This document shows positions 51,094-60,113 of a DNA stretch of 64,000 nt, in pieces. How positions within the stretch are numbered: position 1 is the stretch's first letter; the number at the start of each line of letters is the position of its first letter. Origin of the DNA: Streptomyces sp. NRRL S-1022 (GTDB lineage: Bacteria > Actinomycetota > Actinomycetes > Streptomycetales > Streptomycetaceae); contig NZ_JOIU01000005.1 in the NCBI RefSeq assembly GCF_000720135.1, positions 310,001 to 374,000 of the forward strand, written 5' to 3'. The notes below the pieces were generated by a model, which did not search any database, had not been told where the DNA came from, and saw only the letters and a list, made by a program, of their open reading frames with translations. A program made the position numbers and the translations under genes.

Positions 51094-53169
51094 ATGCGTG
51101 AGTCACACCCGAGCGGGCGGAGACGCAGTCTGCGAAGACTCGTCGCCGTCACCTTCCCCGCCCTCGCCCTGACCGTCGCCGGATTCACCGCCGCACCCAC
51201 GGCCGGCGCCCAGCCTGCCGCGCCCCACCCTCAGACCTCCAAGGTCACGCAGAACAACAAGGCACTGACCGCCCCCGAGCGGCAGACCTACCACTCGACC
51301 GGCAAGGCCGGCCAGAAGGTGCCGACCCAGCACCTGTGCGCCACCGCCAAGCCCGGTCAGGCGTCCTGTTTCGCCCAGCGCCGCACGGACATCAAGCAGC
51401 GCCTCGCCTCGGCACTCGCCGCCGCCGCGCCCTCGGGCCTCTCCCCGGCCAACCTGCACAGCGCGTACAACCTGCCCACCGCGGCCGGTTCGGGCATGAC
51501 GGTCGGCATCGTGGACGCCTACAACGACCCGAACGCCGAGTCGGACCTGGCCACCTACCGTTCCACCTACGGCCTGTCGTCCTGCACCAAGGCCAACGGC
51601 TGCTTCAAGCAGGTCAGCCAGACCGGCTCCACCACCTCGCTGCCGACCAACGACAGCGGCTGGGCCGGCGAAGAGATGCTTGACATCGACATGGTCAGCG
51701 CGGTCTGCCCGAACTGCAGCATCATCCTGGTCGAGGCCAACTCCGCGACCGACGCCGACCTCGGCACAGCCGAGAACGAGGCCGTCGCACTCGGCGCCAA
51801 GTTCGTCTCCAACAGCTGGGGCGGCGGCGAGTCCTCTTCCCAGACCAGCGACGACACTTCATACTTCAAGCACCCGGGTGTCGCGATCACCGTCTCCTCG
51901 GGTGACTCCGCCTACGGCGCCGAGTACCCGGCGACCTCGCAGTATGTGACGGCCGTGGGCGGTACCGCGCTCACCACCGCCTCCAACTCCCGTGGCTGGA
52001 GCGAGTCGGTGTGGCACACCAACTCCACGGAAGGTACCGGCTCCGGCTGCTCGGCGTACGACCCGAAGCCGAGCTGGCAGACCGACTCCGGCTGCTCCAA
52101 GCGCATGGAGGCCGACGTCTCCGCGGTCGCGGACCCGGCCACCGGTGTGGCGGTCTACGACACCTACGGCGGCTCCGGCTGGGCGGTCTACGGCGGCACC
52201 AGCGCCTCCTCGCCGATCATCGCGAGCGTCTACGCCCTCGCGGGTGCTCCGGGTGCGAGCGACTACCCGGCGAAGTACCCGTACTCCCGCACGGGCAACC
52301 TGTACGACGTGACCAGCGGCAACAACGGCAGCTGCTCTCCGTCGTACTTCTGCACCGCCGGCACCGGCTACGACGGCCCGACCGGCTGGGGCACCCCGAA
52401 CGGCACCGCCGCCTTCACCGCCGGTGGCGGCGGTGGCGGCAACACGGTGTCCGTCACCAACCCGGGCAGCCAGTCCACCACCACCGGCGGCTCGGTCAGC
52501 CTGCAGATCAAGGCCACCGACAGCGGCGGTGCGGCCCTGACCTACAGCGCCACCGGCCTGCCGACCGGCCTGTCCGTCAACAGCTCCACCGGCCTGATCT
52601 CCGGTACGGCGTCCACCGCGGGAACCTACCAGGTCACGGTCACCGCGAAGGACTCCACCGGCGCCTCCGGCTCGACGTCCTTCACCTGGACCGTCGGTGG
52701 CGGCGGTGGCGGCGGATGCACCTCGGCCCAGCTGCTGGCCAACCCGGGCTTCGAGTCGGGCAGCACCGGCTGGAGCGCGACCAGCGGTGTCATCACCAAC
52801 GACTCCGGTGAGGCGGCCCACGGCGGCTCGTACTACGCCTGGCTGGACGGCTACGGCTCCAGCCACACCGACACGCTGTCCCAGTCCGTGACGATCCCGG
52901 CCGGCTGCAAGGCGACCCTGACCTTCTACCTGCACATCGACACCTCGGAGACCACGAGCAGCACCGCGTACGACAAGATGACGGTGACCGCCGGTTCCAC
53001 CACCCTGGCGACGTACTCGAACCTCAACCACAACTCCGGGTACGCGCAGAAGACCTTCGACCTGTCCTCGCTGGCGGGCCAGACGGTCACCCTGAAGTTC
53101 AACGGTGTGGAGGACGCCTCCCTCCAGACCAGCTTCGTCGTGGACGACACCGCCCTGACGACCAGCTGA
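51094..53169 (+). CDS. Secreted S53-family (sedolisin-like) peptidase with Ig-like and C-terminal binding domains
   Basis: A 691-residue secreted acid-type serine peptidase. Signal peptide after a basic start ([18 protein letters not shown], cut near AGAQ-PAA, residue ~38). A short pro-region leads into the S53 domain: catalytic Glu and Asp in [14 protein letters not shown], oxyanion Asp in VSSGDSAYG, nucleophile Ser in [14 protein letters not shown] glycine linker is followed by a putative Ig domain ([35 protein letters not shown]), a second glycine linker, and a ~140-residue jelly-roll-like module ([15 protein letters not shown]). The binding module suggests attachment to a polymer. A strong terminator follows; a broken copy of this gene's start lies in inverse orientation downstream. 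Confidence 0.92.
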   Translation: MRESHPSGRRRSLRRLVAVTFPALALTVAGFTAAPTAGAQPAAPHPQTSKVTQNNKALTAPERQTYHSTGKAGQKVPTQHLCATAKPGQASCFAQRRTDIKQRLASALAAAAPSGLSPANLHSAYNLPTAAGSGMTVGIVDAYNDPNAESDLATYRSTYGLSSCTKANGCFKQVSQTGSTTSLPTNDSGWAGEEMLDIDMVSAVCPNCSIILVEANSATDADLGTAENEAVALGAKFVSNSWGGGESSSQTSDDTSYFKHPGVAITVSSGDSAYGAEYPATSQYVTAVGGTALTTASNSRGWSESVWHTNSTEGTGSGCSAYDPKPSWQTDSGCSKRMEADVSAVADPATGVAVYDTYGGSGWAVYGGTSASSPIIASVYALAGAPGASDYPAKYPYSRTGNLYDVTSGNNGSCSPSYFCTAGTGYDGPTGWGTPNGTAAFTAGGGGGGNTVSVTNPGSQSTTTGGSVSLQIKATDSGGAALTYSATGLPTGLSVNSSTGLISGTASTAGTYQVTVTAKDSTGASGSTSFTWTVGGGGGGGCTSAQLLANPGFESGSTGWSATSGVITNDSGEAAHGGSYYAWLDGYGSSHTDTLSQSVTIPAGCKATLTFYLHIDTSETTSSTAYDKMTVTAGSTTLATYSNLNHNSGYAQKTFDLSSLAGQTVTLKFNGVEDASLQTSFVVDDTALTTS

Positions 53170-53192
53170 TCCGCACCCTGTGAGCCCAAGAT

Positions 53193-53221
53193 CCCGCACG
53201 CGGAAGCCGTCCGCGTGCGGG
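53193..53221 (+). terminator. Strong hairpin terminator of the S53 gene
   Basis: Twelve-base arms CCCGCACGCGGA and TCCGCGTGCGGG, loop AGCCG, 23 bases after the stop; GCCCA/TGGGC pair further out. Confidence 0.8.
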
Positions 53222-53369
53222 GTGGGCTGTACCCACCTGGTCGTGGCAGAACGCCACGAGTCGGTGCCGTCACCCGCCCCCGTTCAAAGTGACGGAAGCG
53301 CGTTCGGAACCGGGCACAGATTCGGGCTGCGTCGCCGACGTGCCCGTTGTGAGCCCCTGGCGTGCCGGG

Positions 53370-53590
53370 TTACCAACTGCTGTTGGTCACGCCAGGGAGC
53401 TCGCCCGCGTGGGCCATCTGGCGTACGCGGATACGGGACAGGCCGAAGGCGGGCGGCCGTCCACGGAGTCACGATTGCGCAGGCGGGTGGCGCTTGGCGT
53501 CGCGGGGATGTCGGCGTAGTTCCCGCTGGGCGGCGGCGCGGTCCTCGTCGGAGCTTCCGGGGCTCGCCGAAGTGCCGTTCGCCTCCTGCT
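53370..53590 (-). pseudogene. rpsN: Broken zinc-free ribosomal protein S14 gene
   Basis: Three pieces in different frames, read from 53590 down: DEDRAAAQRELRRHPRDA, then [16 protein letters not shown] after a one-base shift, then [20 protein letters not shown] with TNSSW and a TAA stop. They match the C-terminal two thirds of the intact S14 at 62019-62324 ([20 protein letters not shown], then [15 protein letters not shown]). About 16 bases encoding RGHLRK are deleted. The N-terminus is absent; the sequence is joined to the S53 remnant. Confidence 0.8.
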
Positions 53591-53594
53591 GACG

Positions 53595-53820
53595 GAGGAG
53601 GATGACGCCTGACCCGGTTTGGCGGTGGCGCACACGTGCGGTCGGTCAGCACCTCGGCGTTCTGGGTGGTCTTGGGGAGGCGCGACTGTGCTGCCGCGGG
53701 CTGGGCTCCGGCCGAAGGTGCCGCGTAAAGCCTGGCGACGGCGAGGGAGAGGGCCGGGAAGGCGACGGCGACGAGACTTCGCAGGCTGCGTCTCCGGCTG
53801 CTTGGGCGTGACTCACACAT
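53595..53820 (-). pseudogene. Remnant of the start of a second S53 peptidase gene
   Basis: Reads MCESRPSSRRRSLRSLVAVA, FPALSLAVA, AAPSAGAQPAAAQ, KTTQNAEVLTD, then after a deletion of ~20 codons [10 protein letters not shown] in another frame. The S53 gene at 51094 has [20 protein letters not shown] and the same later blocks. The ribosome site is also shared (GGAGGCAG before the ATG). It is in reverse orientation to the intact gene, ~650 bases from its end. Confidence 0.8.
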
Positions 53821-54201
53821 GGGGTACTGCCTCCATCGGCAAGTGGGGTTTCTCGCTCTGGGTGGGCAGGCCCGGGACGTGCACGGCGGCGGTGGGCGAG
53901 GGGATTCTTTAATCCTTTCATAGATCTTGGTGGAAGTCAGACAGTCCGTCGCACCCCTGGTACCGGCTTGTATGACGCTCCAGCATGCGCGCCGCTCAGT
54001 CGGCATTCTCGACGCGCAGCGCGCGCACGACCCGCACGACGTGGAGGTCGAGCCGCCACGTTGGACCGCAGTAGGCGCACTGACGCTCACCGGCCAACTC
54101 GGCTATGCGGTCACTGGGGGCTTAATGACCGTTGTAGGTGGATATGAATCCGCCTGGACGGCTGACGGGAGCCCCGGTCGGCGGTGCGGAGGGGGAAGAA
54201 G
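53821..54201. other. Intergenic stretch before the PLP cluster
   Basis: 380 bases between divergent units with no supported gene. A GGAGGGGGAAG ribosome site lies at its right edge (54188-54198). I could not assign a promoter. Confidence 0.5.
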
Positions 54202-55713
54202 GTGCCTGTCGTGGGTGTGCCCTTGTATCTGCGACCACGACTGGAATCACCGCTCACTTCACTGCTGGACGAAGTACCGTTCCTGCACTCGCTCGTCGAC
54301 GCGCTCGGTTCTCCGCTCAACGTGCTGCTGCCGGAGCGGATCGTCGAGAACGCCGACCGCTTCCGTGCCGTCTACCGTGACCACCACCTGACCGGCCGGG
54401 TGTACTACGCGCACAAGGCGAACCGGTCCAGCGCGCTGGTGCGACGGCTGGCGGCGGCGGACCCGGCCGGAACAGGTGTCGATGTCGCCTCGCTGGGGGA
54501 GTTGCGGCACGCGCTGGGCTGTGGCTTCACACCGGACCGCATCATGGCCACCGGACCGAAGGACCCGGAGTTCCTCTGGCTGGCCGCCCGTGTCGGGGGG
54601 ACGGTGAACATCGACTCATGCGGTGAGCTGGAGCAACTGGCCGACATGGTGACCAAGTACGACCTCCCACGCGTCGATGTTCTGCTGCGGCTCTCGGCGT
54701 TCGAGTCGCCAGATGACTCGACCGGCGTGGGTGTACGAGTGCTCTCGCGAAGCAGCCGCTTCGGTTCTCCGGTGGGGGAGGTCGGTGAGCTGCTGTCCGC
54801 AGTCGAACGGCGCCGTGACGCCGTGGAGTTGACCGGTGTCGCCTACCACCTGGACACGACAGCCCTGGCGGAGAAGGTCCGTGCTCTGGAGCGCTGTGTG
54901 ATGGTGATGGACGAGTGCCGTGCCCGGGGCCTGGCTCCGCGCGTCATCGACATCGGCGGCGGCTTCGGGGTCGGCTACGTCGACGACGCCGGTCAGTGGG
55001 AGCGGTACACCACCGCGCTGACCGAGGCGGTGCTCGGCGCCCGCCCGCCGCTGACGTGGCGCGGGCACGGCTACGGGCTACGCAACGAGAGCGGTACGGT
55101 GCGCGGCGCCGCCGCCCTCTACCCGGCGTACCGCCCCACCGCCGGGCCCGGCTACCTGGCCGAGTTGCTCTCGATGCCCACTCCGTCCCTGGGCCGCCCG
55201 CCCGCCACCCTGCTCCTGGAGCACCTCTACGACCTGCACGTCGAACCGGGCCGGGCCCTCGTCGACCAGTGCGGGCTCTCGCTGGCACGGGTCCTGGACG
55301 TACGGCGCACGGGGCAGGGGGCCGGTGAGTTTCTGGTGCGTCTGGGCATGAACGCGGGTGATGTGAGCCTGGAGGAACACGGCGTCCTCGTCGACCCCAT
55401 ACTGCTCCCGCGCACCGGAGGGGGAGGGGAGAGCGAAGAAGACGGGCCGGTGGGAGTCCACCTCGTCGGCAATCTCTGCCTGGAAGCCGATCTCATCACG
55501 CGCCGCATGGTCTTCCTGCCCCGCCTGCCGCGCGCCGGCGACCTGCTGGCGTTCGCCAACACCGCGGGCTATGCCATGGACTTCCACGCCCACCACGCCC
55601 AACGACAGCCGGTGGCCCGCACCGTGGCCGTCGTAAGAGAAGGAGACTCCTGGCGCTGGTGCCTGGACGAGGAGTACTGGCCGATCACACACCCCGGGGG
55701 GCATGGGGCATGA
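54202..55713 (+). CDS. Alanine-racemase-fold PLP decarboxylase (Y4yA/SbnH-like)
   Basis: A 503-residue fold-type III PLP enzyme of the ornithine/diaminopimelate decarboxylase superfamily. Barrel lysine in RVYYAHKANRSSALVRRL (residue ~75), glycine loop VIDIGGGFGVGYV, phosphate-binding EPGRALVDQCG, and the C-terminal-domain Cys-x3-Asp in VGNLCLEADLI plus NTAGYAMDFHAHH. The usual HxGS motif is changed to YHLDTT, which separates it from ordinary ornithine or lysine enzymes; it best fits the Y4yA-type group of uncharacterised PLP enzymes. GTG 54202 is taken because GGAGGGGGAAG lies just before it. First gene of a translationally coupled unit; the stop overlaps the next start (ATGA). Confidence 0.85.
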   Translation: MPVVGVPLYLRPRLESPLTSLLDEVPFLHSLVDALGSPLNVLLPERIVENADRFRAVYRDHHLTGRVYYAHKANRSSALVRRLAAADPAGTGVDVASLGELRHALGCGFTPDRIMATGPKDPEFLWLAARVGGTVNIDSCGELEQLADMVTKYDLPRVDVLLRLSAFESPDDSTGVGVRVLSRSSRFGSPVGEVGELLSAVERRRDAVELTGVAYHLDTTALAEKVRALERCVMVMDECRARGLAPRVIDIGGGFGVGYVDDAGQWERYTTALTEAVLGARPPLTWRGHGYGLRNESGTVRGAAALYPAYRPTAGPGYLAELLSMPTPSLGRPPATLLLEHLYDLHVEPGRALVDQCGLSLARVLDVRRTGQGAGEFLVRLGMNAGDVSLEEHGVLVDPILLPRTGGGGESEEDGPVGVHLVGNLCLEADLITRRMVFLPRLPRAGDLLAFANTAGYAMDFHAHHAQRQPVARTVAVVREGDSWRWCLDEEYWPITHPGGHGA

Positions 55714-57047
55714 GGTACGACAGCATCACCGAGGCCATCGGCAACACACCACTGGTCCGCATCGACCCGGCCGTCCACGGCCTGCGCCACATCGACCTGT
55801 ACGCCAAGCTGGAGATGCTCAACCCCTTCGGCTCGGTCAAGGACCGGCCCGCCTGGAACATGGCGCGCCCGCTGCTGGAGGCCGCGGCCGAGGGTGGTGA
55901 GACGGTCGTGGAACTCTCCAGCGGCAACACGGCCAAAGCCCTCGCCCTGCTGGCCGGTATGCACGGGTTGCGGTTCAAGAGCGTCACCAACCGGATGCGG
56001 GTGCCGGAGATCAAGGAGCTGCTTCTGCTGCTCGGCGCCGAGATCGAGGAACTGCCCGGGCAGAGCGAGTGCCTCGACCCCACCGACACGGACGATCCAC
56101 TCACCCGCTTCCACCAGGCACTCTCGGAACCGGGCAGTACGTACGTGCACACCGACCAGTATTTCAACCCGCGCAACACCGAGGCGCACGCGACGGGGAC
56201 CGGACCGGAGATCGTCAAGGACCTGGACGGCCGCACGCCGGACTGGTTCATCGCATGTGTGGGTACGGCTGGTTCGTCAACCGGCGTCGCCAGGGTGCTG
56301 CGCGAACACGACCCGGACGTGCGCGTCCTCGGCCTGGTCGCCCACAAGTCGGACTTCATACCCGGCATCCGCACCATCGACGAGGTGCGCCAGGTCGGCC
56401 TGTTCGACCCGGCGACGTACGACACGATCGAGTCGGTCACCTCGGATGAGGCCATCGACGGAATGCTGACCCTCATACGCCGTTGCGGTCTGCTGTCGGG
56501 ACCGACCGGAGGCGCCGCGTACGAGGGGGCGGTACGTCATCTACGAGCCATCGACGCGGAGTTGTCCGAGTCGGACCAGCGCCGGACGGCGGTCTTCATC
56601 GTCTGCGACCGTGCCGAGAGCTATCTGAGCTACGTACGGCAGCGGCGGCCCGAACTCCTGGGCAGTCAGCGCCGCGGACCTTCCGTCACCGCCCTGACCG
56701 AAGCCGACGTACGTGCCGAGGCCAAAGCCGTCGGCATCGACGACGCCCGGCGCTGGATCGCGGACGGTGAGCCGCGTCCGCTTGTCGTGGACCTGCGGGG
56801 CCCGCACGCTTACGCGGCGCTCCACATCGAGGGGTCGGTGAACATCGTCGACGAGCTCTTCGACGAACTCGTCCGCGGCGGACTGCCCTTCAGTAAGCGG
56901 CAGCCGGTGCTGTTGGCCTGCCCGGTCGGGGAGAAGTCCGCCCGGTACGCCGCGCTGCTGACCCGCATGGGCCATCCCGACGTGCGCAGTCTGGTCGGTG
57001 GCATCGTCGCCTGGCGGGACGCGGGCGCGCCGCTGGTGCGGGAGTGA
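55710..57047 (+). CDS. Cysteine synthase-like PLP enzyme fused to a rhodanese domain
   Basis: A 445-residue fusion. Residues ~1-315 are a fold-type II PLP synthase: Schiff-base Lys in NPFGSVKDRPAW (~43), substrate loop ELSSGNTAKALA, phosphate loop CVGTAGSSTGVAR, and SGPTGGAAYEGA. Residues ~345-445 are a rhodanese domain with active loop LLACPVGEKSARYAALL, where Cys would carry a persulfide. The domain order suggests that sulfur is passed between rhodanese Cys and the PLP site, or that a PLP product is thiolated. The relative SbnA makes a diaminopropionate precursor from O-phosphoserine and glutamate; that chemistry is possible but not shown. Overlaps both neighbours (ATGA, GTGA). Confidence 0.87.
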   Translation: MRYDSITEAIGNTPLVRIDPAVHGLRHIDLYAKLEMLNPFGSVKDRPAWNMARPLLEAAAEGGETVVELSSGNTAKALALLAGMHGLRFKSVTNRMRVPEIKELLLLLGAEIEELPGQSECLDPTDTDDPLTRFHQALSEPGSTYVHTDQYFNPRNTEAHATGTGPEIVKDLDGRTPDWFIACVGTAGSSTGVARVLREHDPDVRVLGLVAHKSDFIPGIRTIDEVRQVGLFDPATYDTIESVTSDEAIDGMLTLIRRCGLLSGPTGGAAYEGAVRHLRAIDAELSESDQRRTAVFIVCDRAESYLSYVRQRRPELLGSQRRGPSVTALTEADVRAEAKAVGIDDARRWIADGEPRPLVVDLRGPHAYAALHIEGSVNIVDELFDELVRGGLPFSKRQPVLLACPVGEKSARYAALLTRMGHPDVRSLVGGIVAWRDAGAPLVRE

Positions 57048-58273
57048 GCACGGTGCACCCCGTCCACGGGGTGGACTCGGCCGAGGCGAGCGACTGGCAG
57101 CGGGAGGTTCGGGAGCAGTTCCCCATCATCACCGCGCACCCCGAGCTGGCCTACCTCGACAGCGCGGCCACCTCCCAGAAGCCCCGGGCCGTGCTGGATG
57201 TCGTACACACCTACCTCACGACGTCCAACGCCAATGCGGGGCGGGGCACATACCCGTGGGCCAACCGGACGACGGAACTGGTGGAACGCACCCGACGGCG
57301 GATCAAGGACTTCCTGGGCGATTCCGATCCCGAGCGATCAGCTGTCCACTTCACCAGCGGCACCACCGAGGGACTGCGCACCATCGCCCTGGACTGGCTC
57401 ACCACCCATCTCACCGACGGCGACGAGATCCTCGTCCCGTTCGCCGACCACCGGGCGAACCTCGATCCCTGGTTGGAGGCCCAGCGGGTGCTGGCCGACC
57501 GGGGGATCCGCGTCCACGTGCGGGCACTGCCGTATCAAGCCGCGTCGGGTGACTACGACCACCGGGCGTTCGACCGGGTCATTGGCCCGCGCACCCGTTT
57601 CGTCGCCGCCACGCACGTCCACCACGTGTACGGCGGCGACATGAACGTGCACCGTATCCGCGCCGCCGTGGGCCCGGACGTACCGATCTGTCTGGACGCC
57701 GCCCAGAGCGTCGGCCACCCGCCGGTCCGCGTCGACGAGTCCGCGCTCGACGTGGACTTCGTGGTCTTCTCCGGGCACAAGGCCCTGGCGCTGCCCGGAT
57801 CGGGGGTGGTGTGGGCACGCAACGCACGTGGCCCGGCGTTCCGGCCCGGCGGCTGGCAGGGCACCCCCAACACGGTGGGCATCGCCTCGCTGGAGGCTGC
57901 GCTCGACTGGCTGGACACGGTCGGCACGGACCGGATCGCGCACTGGACGGCCGCCCTCACCACCCGTCTGACCGACGGGCTGCGACGCCTGACCCCGTAC
58001 GAGATCCTGGGCTGCCAGTCCAGCCTGGCCGCGGACTCCTCGGTCCGCCCCGCACAACGGCGCCATGGCATCGTCACCTTCCGGCACCGCGACATCCCCT
58101 CCGACGACCTCGGCTTCATCCTGTTCAGCCACGGCTTCATGGTCCGGGCGGACAGCCTCTGCCAGGCCGGGGCGGACGAGAAGAAGGACGGTTCCGTACG
58201 GGTCAGCCTGCATGTGTACAACACCGTCGAGGAGATTGACCGCCTGGTGGCCGTACTCACCTCACTCGGGTGA
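57044..58273 (+). CDS. Class V aminotransferase, SufS/CsdA-like cysteine desulfurase homologue
   Basis: A 409-residue fold-type I PLP enzyme. Seen: LAYLDSAATSQKPRAVLD at the start, HFTSGTTEGLRTIA, the His-Asp pair in ATHVHHVYGGD and CLDAAQSVGHPPV, Schiff-base Lys in VVFSGHKALALPGSG, and the catalytic-loop cysteine in VRADSLCQAGADEK (SufS has GHHCAQP here). The end, VRVSLHVYNTVEEIDRLV, is typical of the group. The loop cysteine makes a cysteine desulfurase role likely, giving a persulfide that the neighbouring rhodanese could accept; C-S lyase or epimerase activity is an alternative. GTG overlaps the previous stop. Confidence 0.88.
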   Translation: MSTVHPVHGVDSAEASDWQREVREQFPIITAHPELAYLDSAATSQKPRAVLDVVHTYLTTSNANAGRGTYPWANRTTELVERTRRRIKDFLGDSDPERSAVHFTSGTTEGLRTIALDWLTTHLTDGDEILVPFADHRANLDPWLEAQRVLADRGIRVHVRALPYQAASGDYDHRAFDRVIGPRTRFVAATHVHHVYGGDMNVHRIRAAVGPDVPICLDAAQSVGHPPVRVDESALDVDFVVFSGHKALALPGSGVVWARNARGPAFRPGGWQGTPNTVGIASLEAALDWLDTVGTDRIAHWTAALTTRLTDGLRRLTPYEILGCQSSLAADSSVRPAQRRHGIVTFRHRDIPSDDLGFILFSHGFMVRADSLCQAGADEKKDGSVRVSLHVYNTVEEIDRLVAVLTSLG

Positions 58274-58356
58274 ATCCGGGATGAAAACCGTTTCCAACGC
58301 CTGTAGATTCGGCGGTGTCCGCGGCAGGTGTCAGTCGGAAGAGGTGGCGCGACCTT

Positions 58357-59124
58357 ATGGGCGTGAGCATGGAGACGGCCAAGGAGTGGGTGGAGCGTTG
58401 GGAACTCCAGCAGCAGCGCTACGCCGTCGACCGTGAGGAACGGTTCATCGTGATCGCCGATGTGGTCGAACACGTCACGGCCGGCCGCACCCGGCCGCTG
58501 ATCCTGGACCTGGGCTGCGGGCCTGGATCCCTGGCGGCCAGGCTCGCCGGGCGCATGCCGGACGCGGAGATCGTCGCCGTCGACATGGACCCGCTCCTCC
58601 TGGAGCTGGGCCGCACCCACCATGCGCGTGCCGCCCGCTACGTGGATGCCGTGATCGGCGAGGACGGCTGGATCGACGCTCTGGAACTGGACCGCCCGCT
58701 GGACGCGGTCGTCTCCACAACGGCTCTCCACTACCTCCCGGAACCAAGGCTCCTGGAAACCTACGGGTCCCTGGCGTCACTTCTGAGACCAGGCGGTGCC
58801 CTTGTCAACGGCGACCACTTCCCCCAGGAGACCCCGCGCTGTTCGGAACTCACCGCCCATGTGGGTCGCCGTTGGGCCGTGCGGGCCGGGAGCCACGTTC
58901 ATGAGGACTGGCAGTCCTGGTGGCGCAGGGCGGCCGAGGACCCAGAGCTCGCCGACCTCTTCACCCAGCGCGAGCAGCGCCTGGCCACGCGCGGTGGTGG
59001 AAGCGCCGGCGAGCACCTGACCGCGGCCCGCCACGCCCAACTCCTGCGGCAAGCGGGCTATCACCAAGTCAGCTCGGTCTGGCAGTTCGGCGACAGTCGA
59101 GTCCTCGTCGCGGTCAAGGACTGA
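58357..59124 (+). CDS. Class I SAM-dependent methyltransferase
   Basis: A 255-residue methyltransferase. Motif I is LILDLGCGPGSLAARLAG, the acidic end of strand 2 is EIVAVDMDPLLLELG, motif IV is LDAVVSTTALHYLPEP, and LLRPGGALVNGDHF follows. Probably acts on a small molecule. I use the ATG at 58357, with AGAGGTGG upstream; a GTG at 58315 gives 14 more residues, and two later starts exist. It follows the class V gene by 84 bases, so it is likely the fourth gene of the same operon. Confidence 0.85.
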   Translation: MGVSMETAKEWVERWELQQQRYAVDREERFIVIADVVEHVTAGRTRPLILDLGCGPGSLAARLAGRMPDAEIVAVDMDPLLLELGRTHHARAARYVDAVIGEDGWIDALELDRPLDAVVSTTALHYLPEPRLLETYGSLASLLRPGGALVNGDHFPQETPRCSELTAHVGRRWAVRAGSHVHEDWQSWWRRAAEDPELADLFTQREQRLATRGGGSAGEHLTAARHAQLLRQAGYHQVSSVWQFGDSRVLVAVKD

Positions 59125-59188
59125 TCCGCACGGCCCGCGCGTCCCCGAGCCGACACGGACGACGCCCGGGACGGGGTGTGGACGGCCG

Positions 59189-59749
59189 TCAGAGGACGAG
59201 GCTCATCAGGATGTCGTCGCGGTCGTCACCGGGGGCCACCCGCAGGGCCCCCGGCCATCGGCCGACCTCGACCCAGCCCAGCTTGCGATAGAAGTCCTCG
59301 AGCCCCAGGCCGGACCTCGCGCTGAGCCCCAGCCGTTCCAGGCCCATCTCGTCCCGGGCGACGCCGGCGACGCGGCGCATCAGCGCGGCACCGATTCCCA
59401 GGCCACGGAACCTGGTGTGCGTCTGCACGTGGTTGACCGTGCCGCAGTGCGCGACGAGCGGGTGCGGATCACGGCGAAGCAGCAGCCATCCCGCCAGCAC
59501 GCCGTCCACGGTGGCCACGAGCAGCCTGCTTCGTTGCGGATCGAGTGCGTGGACGATCTCGTCGAGCACCGGCCCGACCTCCTGCGGACTCACCGGCGGC
59601 AAGGAGAATTCGTAAGGGATGACCGCCCCGCCGGCATTGCTCACCGTCACCCAGCAGTCGGCCAGCTCTCGCCTCAGGTCGGCGGTTAGCTCCTGGGGCC
59701 TGGTGATCTGGGTGAACTCGGGTGACGTCGCTGCCTTGTGCGCTGCCAT
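59189..59749 (-). CDS. GNAT-family N-acetyltransferase
   Basis: A 186-residue GNAT protein with acetyl-CoA motif HTRFRGLGIGAALMRRVAGV and the later segment LSARSGLGLEDFYRKLGWVE. The N-terminal part (ADCWVTVSNAGGAVIPYEF) is of the kind seen in acyltransferases that modify amines in amino-acid-like compounds. It is convergent with the methyltransferase, and 75 bases upstream of the S18 gene's stop on the same strand. Not clearly part of either unit. Confidence 0.85.
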   Translation of the reverse strand: MAAHKAATSPEFTQITRPQELTADLRRELADCWVTVSNAGGAVIPYEFSLPPVSPQEVGPVLDEIVHALDPQRSRLLVATVDGVLAGWLLLRRDPHPLVAHCGTVNHVQTHTRFRGLGIGAALMRRVAGVARDEMGLERLGLSARSGLGLEDFYRKLGWVEVGRWPGALRVAPGDDRDDILMSLVL

Positions 59750-59824
59750 GGCGATCAGCCTGCCAGACGGCCGCGCATCGGCGGGCTGGTCCGTCGGGTT
59801 CTCACCGCCGTCGACAGCGCCTTG

Positions 59825-60061
59825 TCACTTGCTGGAGTACGGCAGCAGGGCCATCTCGCGGGCATTCTTGATGGCTGCCGCGAGCTGGCGCTGCTGCTGG
59901 GCGGTGACGTGGGTGACCCGCCGACTGCGGATCTTGCCACGGTCGGAGATGAACCTGCGCAGCAGATCGGTGTCCTTGTAGTCGATGTAGGTGATGCCGG
60001 CCGCGTCGAGGGGGTTGGAGCGGTGCTTCACCGGCTTGCGGGTGTTGATGCGTCGGGTCAT
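59825..60061 (-). CDS. rpsR: 30S ribosomal protein S18, zinc-free paralogue
   Basis: A 78-residue S18. The conserved core is clear: [39 protein letters not shown], and [14 protein letters not shown]. The N-terminal cysteines of the zinc-binding form are absent ([19 protein letters not shown]), so this is the C-minus paralogue that bacteria make when zinc is scarce. Last gene of rpmG-rpmE-cobW-rpsR, 52 bases after the CobW-type gene. Confidence 0.93.
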   Translation of the reverse strand: MTRRINTRKPVKHRSNPLDAAGITYIDYKDTDLLRRFISDRGKIRSRRVTHVTAQQQRQLAAAIKNAREMALLPYSSK

Positions 60062-60113
60062 GCGGATTCCTCGGAATGTGGTCGTAGTGAGGGATGTCGT
60101 GCGGATGGGTGGC

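Noticed and set aside
36000..54000. Integrated prophage or conjugative element
   Set aside because: The region is accessory in character, but I found no integrase, structural phage gene, Tra protein, replication gene or flanking direct repeat.
53927..54391. 154-codon plus-strand frame running into the decarboxylase
   Set aside because: Its second half overlaps the decarboxylase in another frame, and its first half has no ribosome site or motif.
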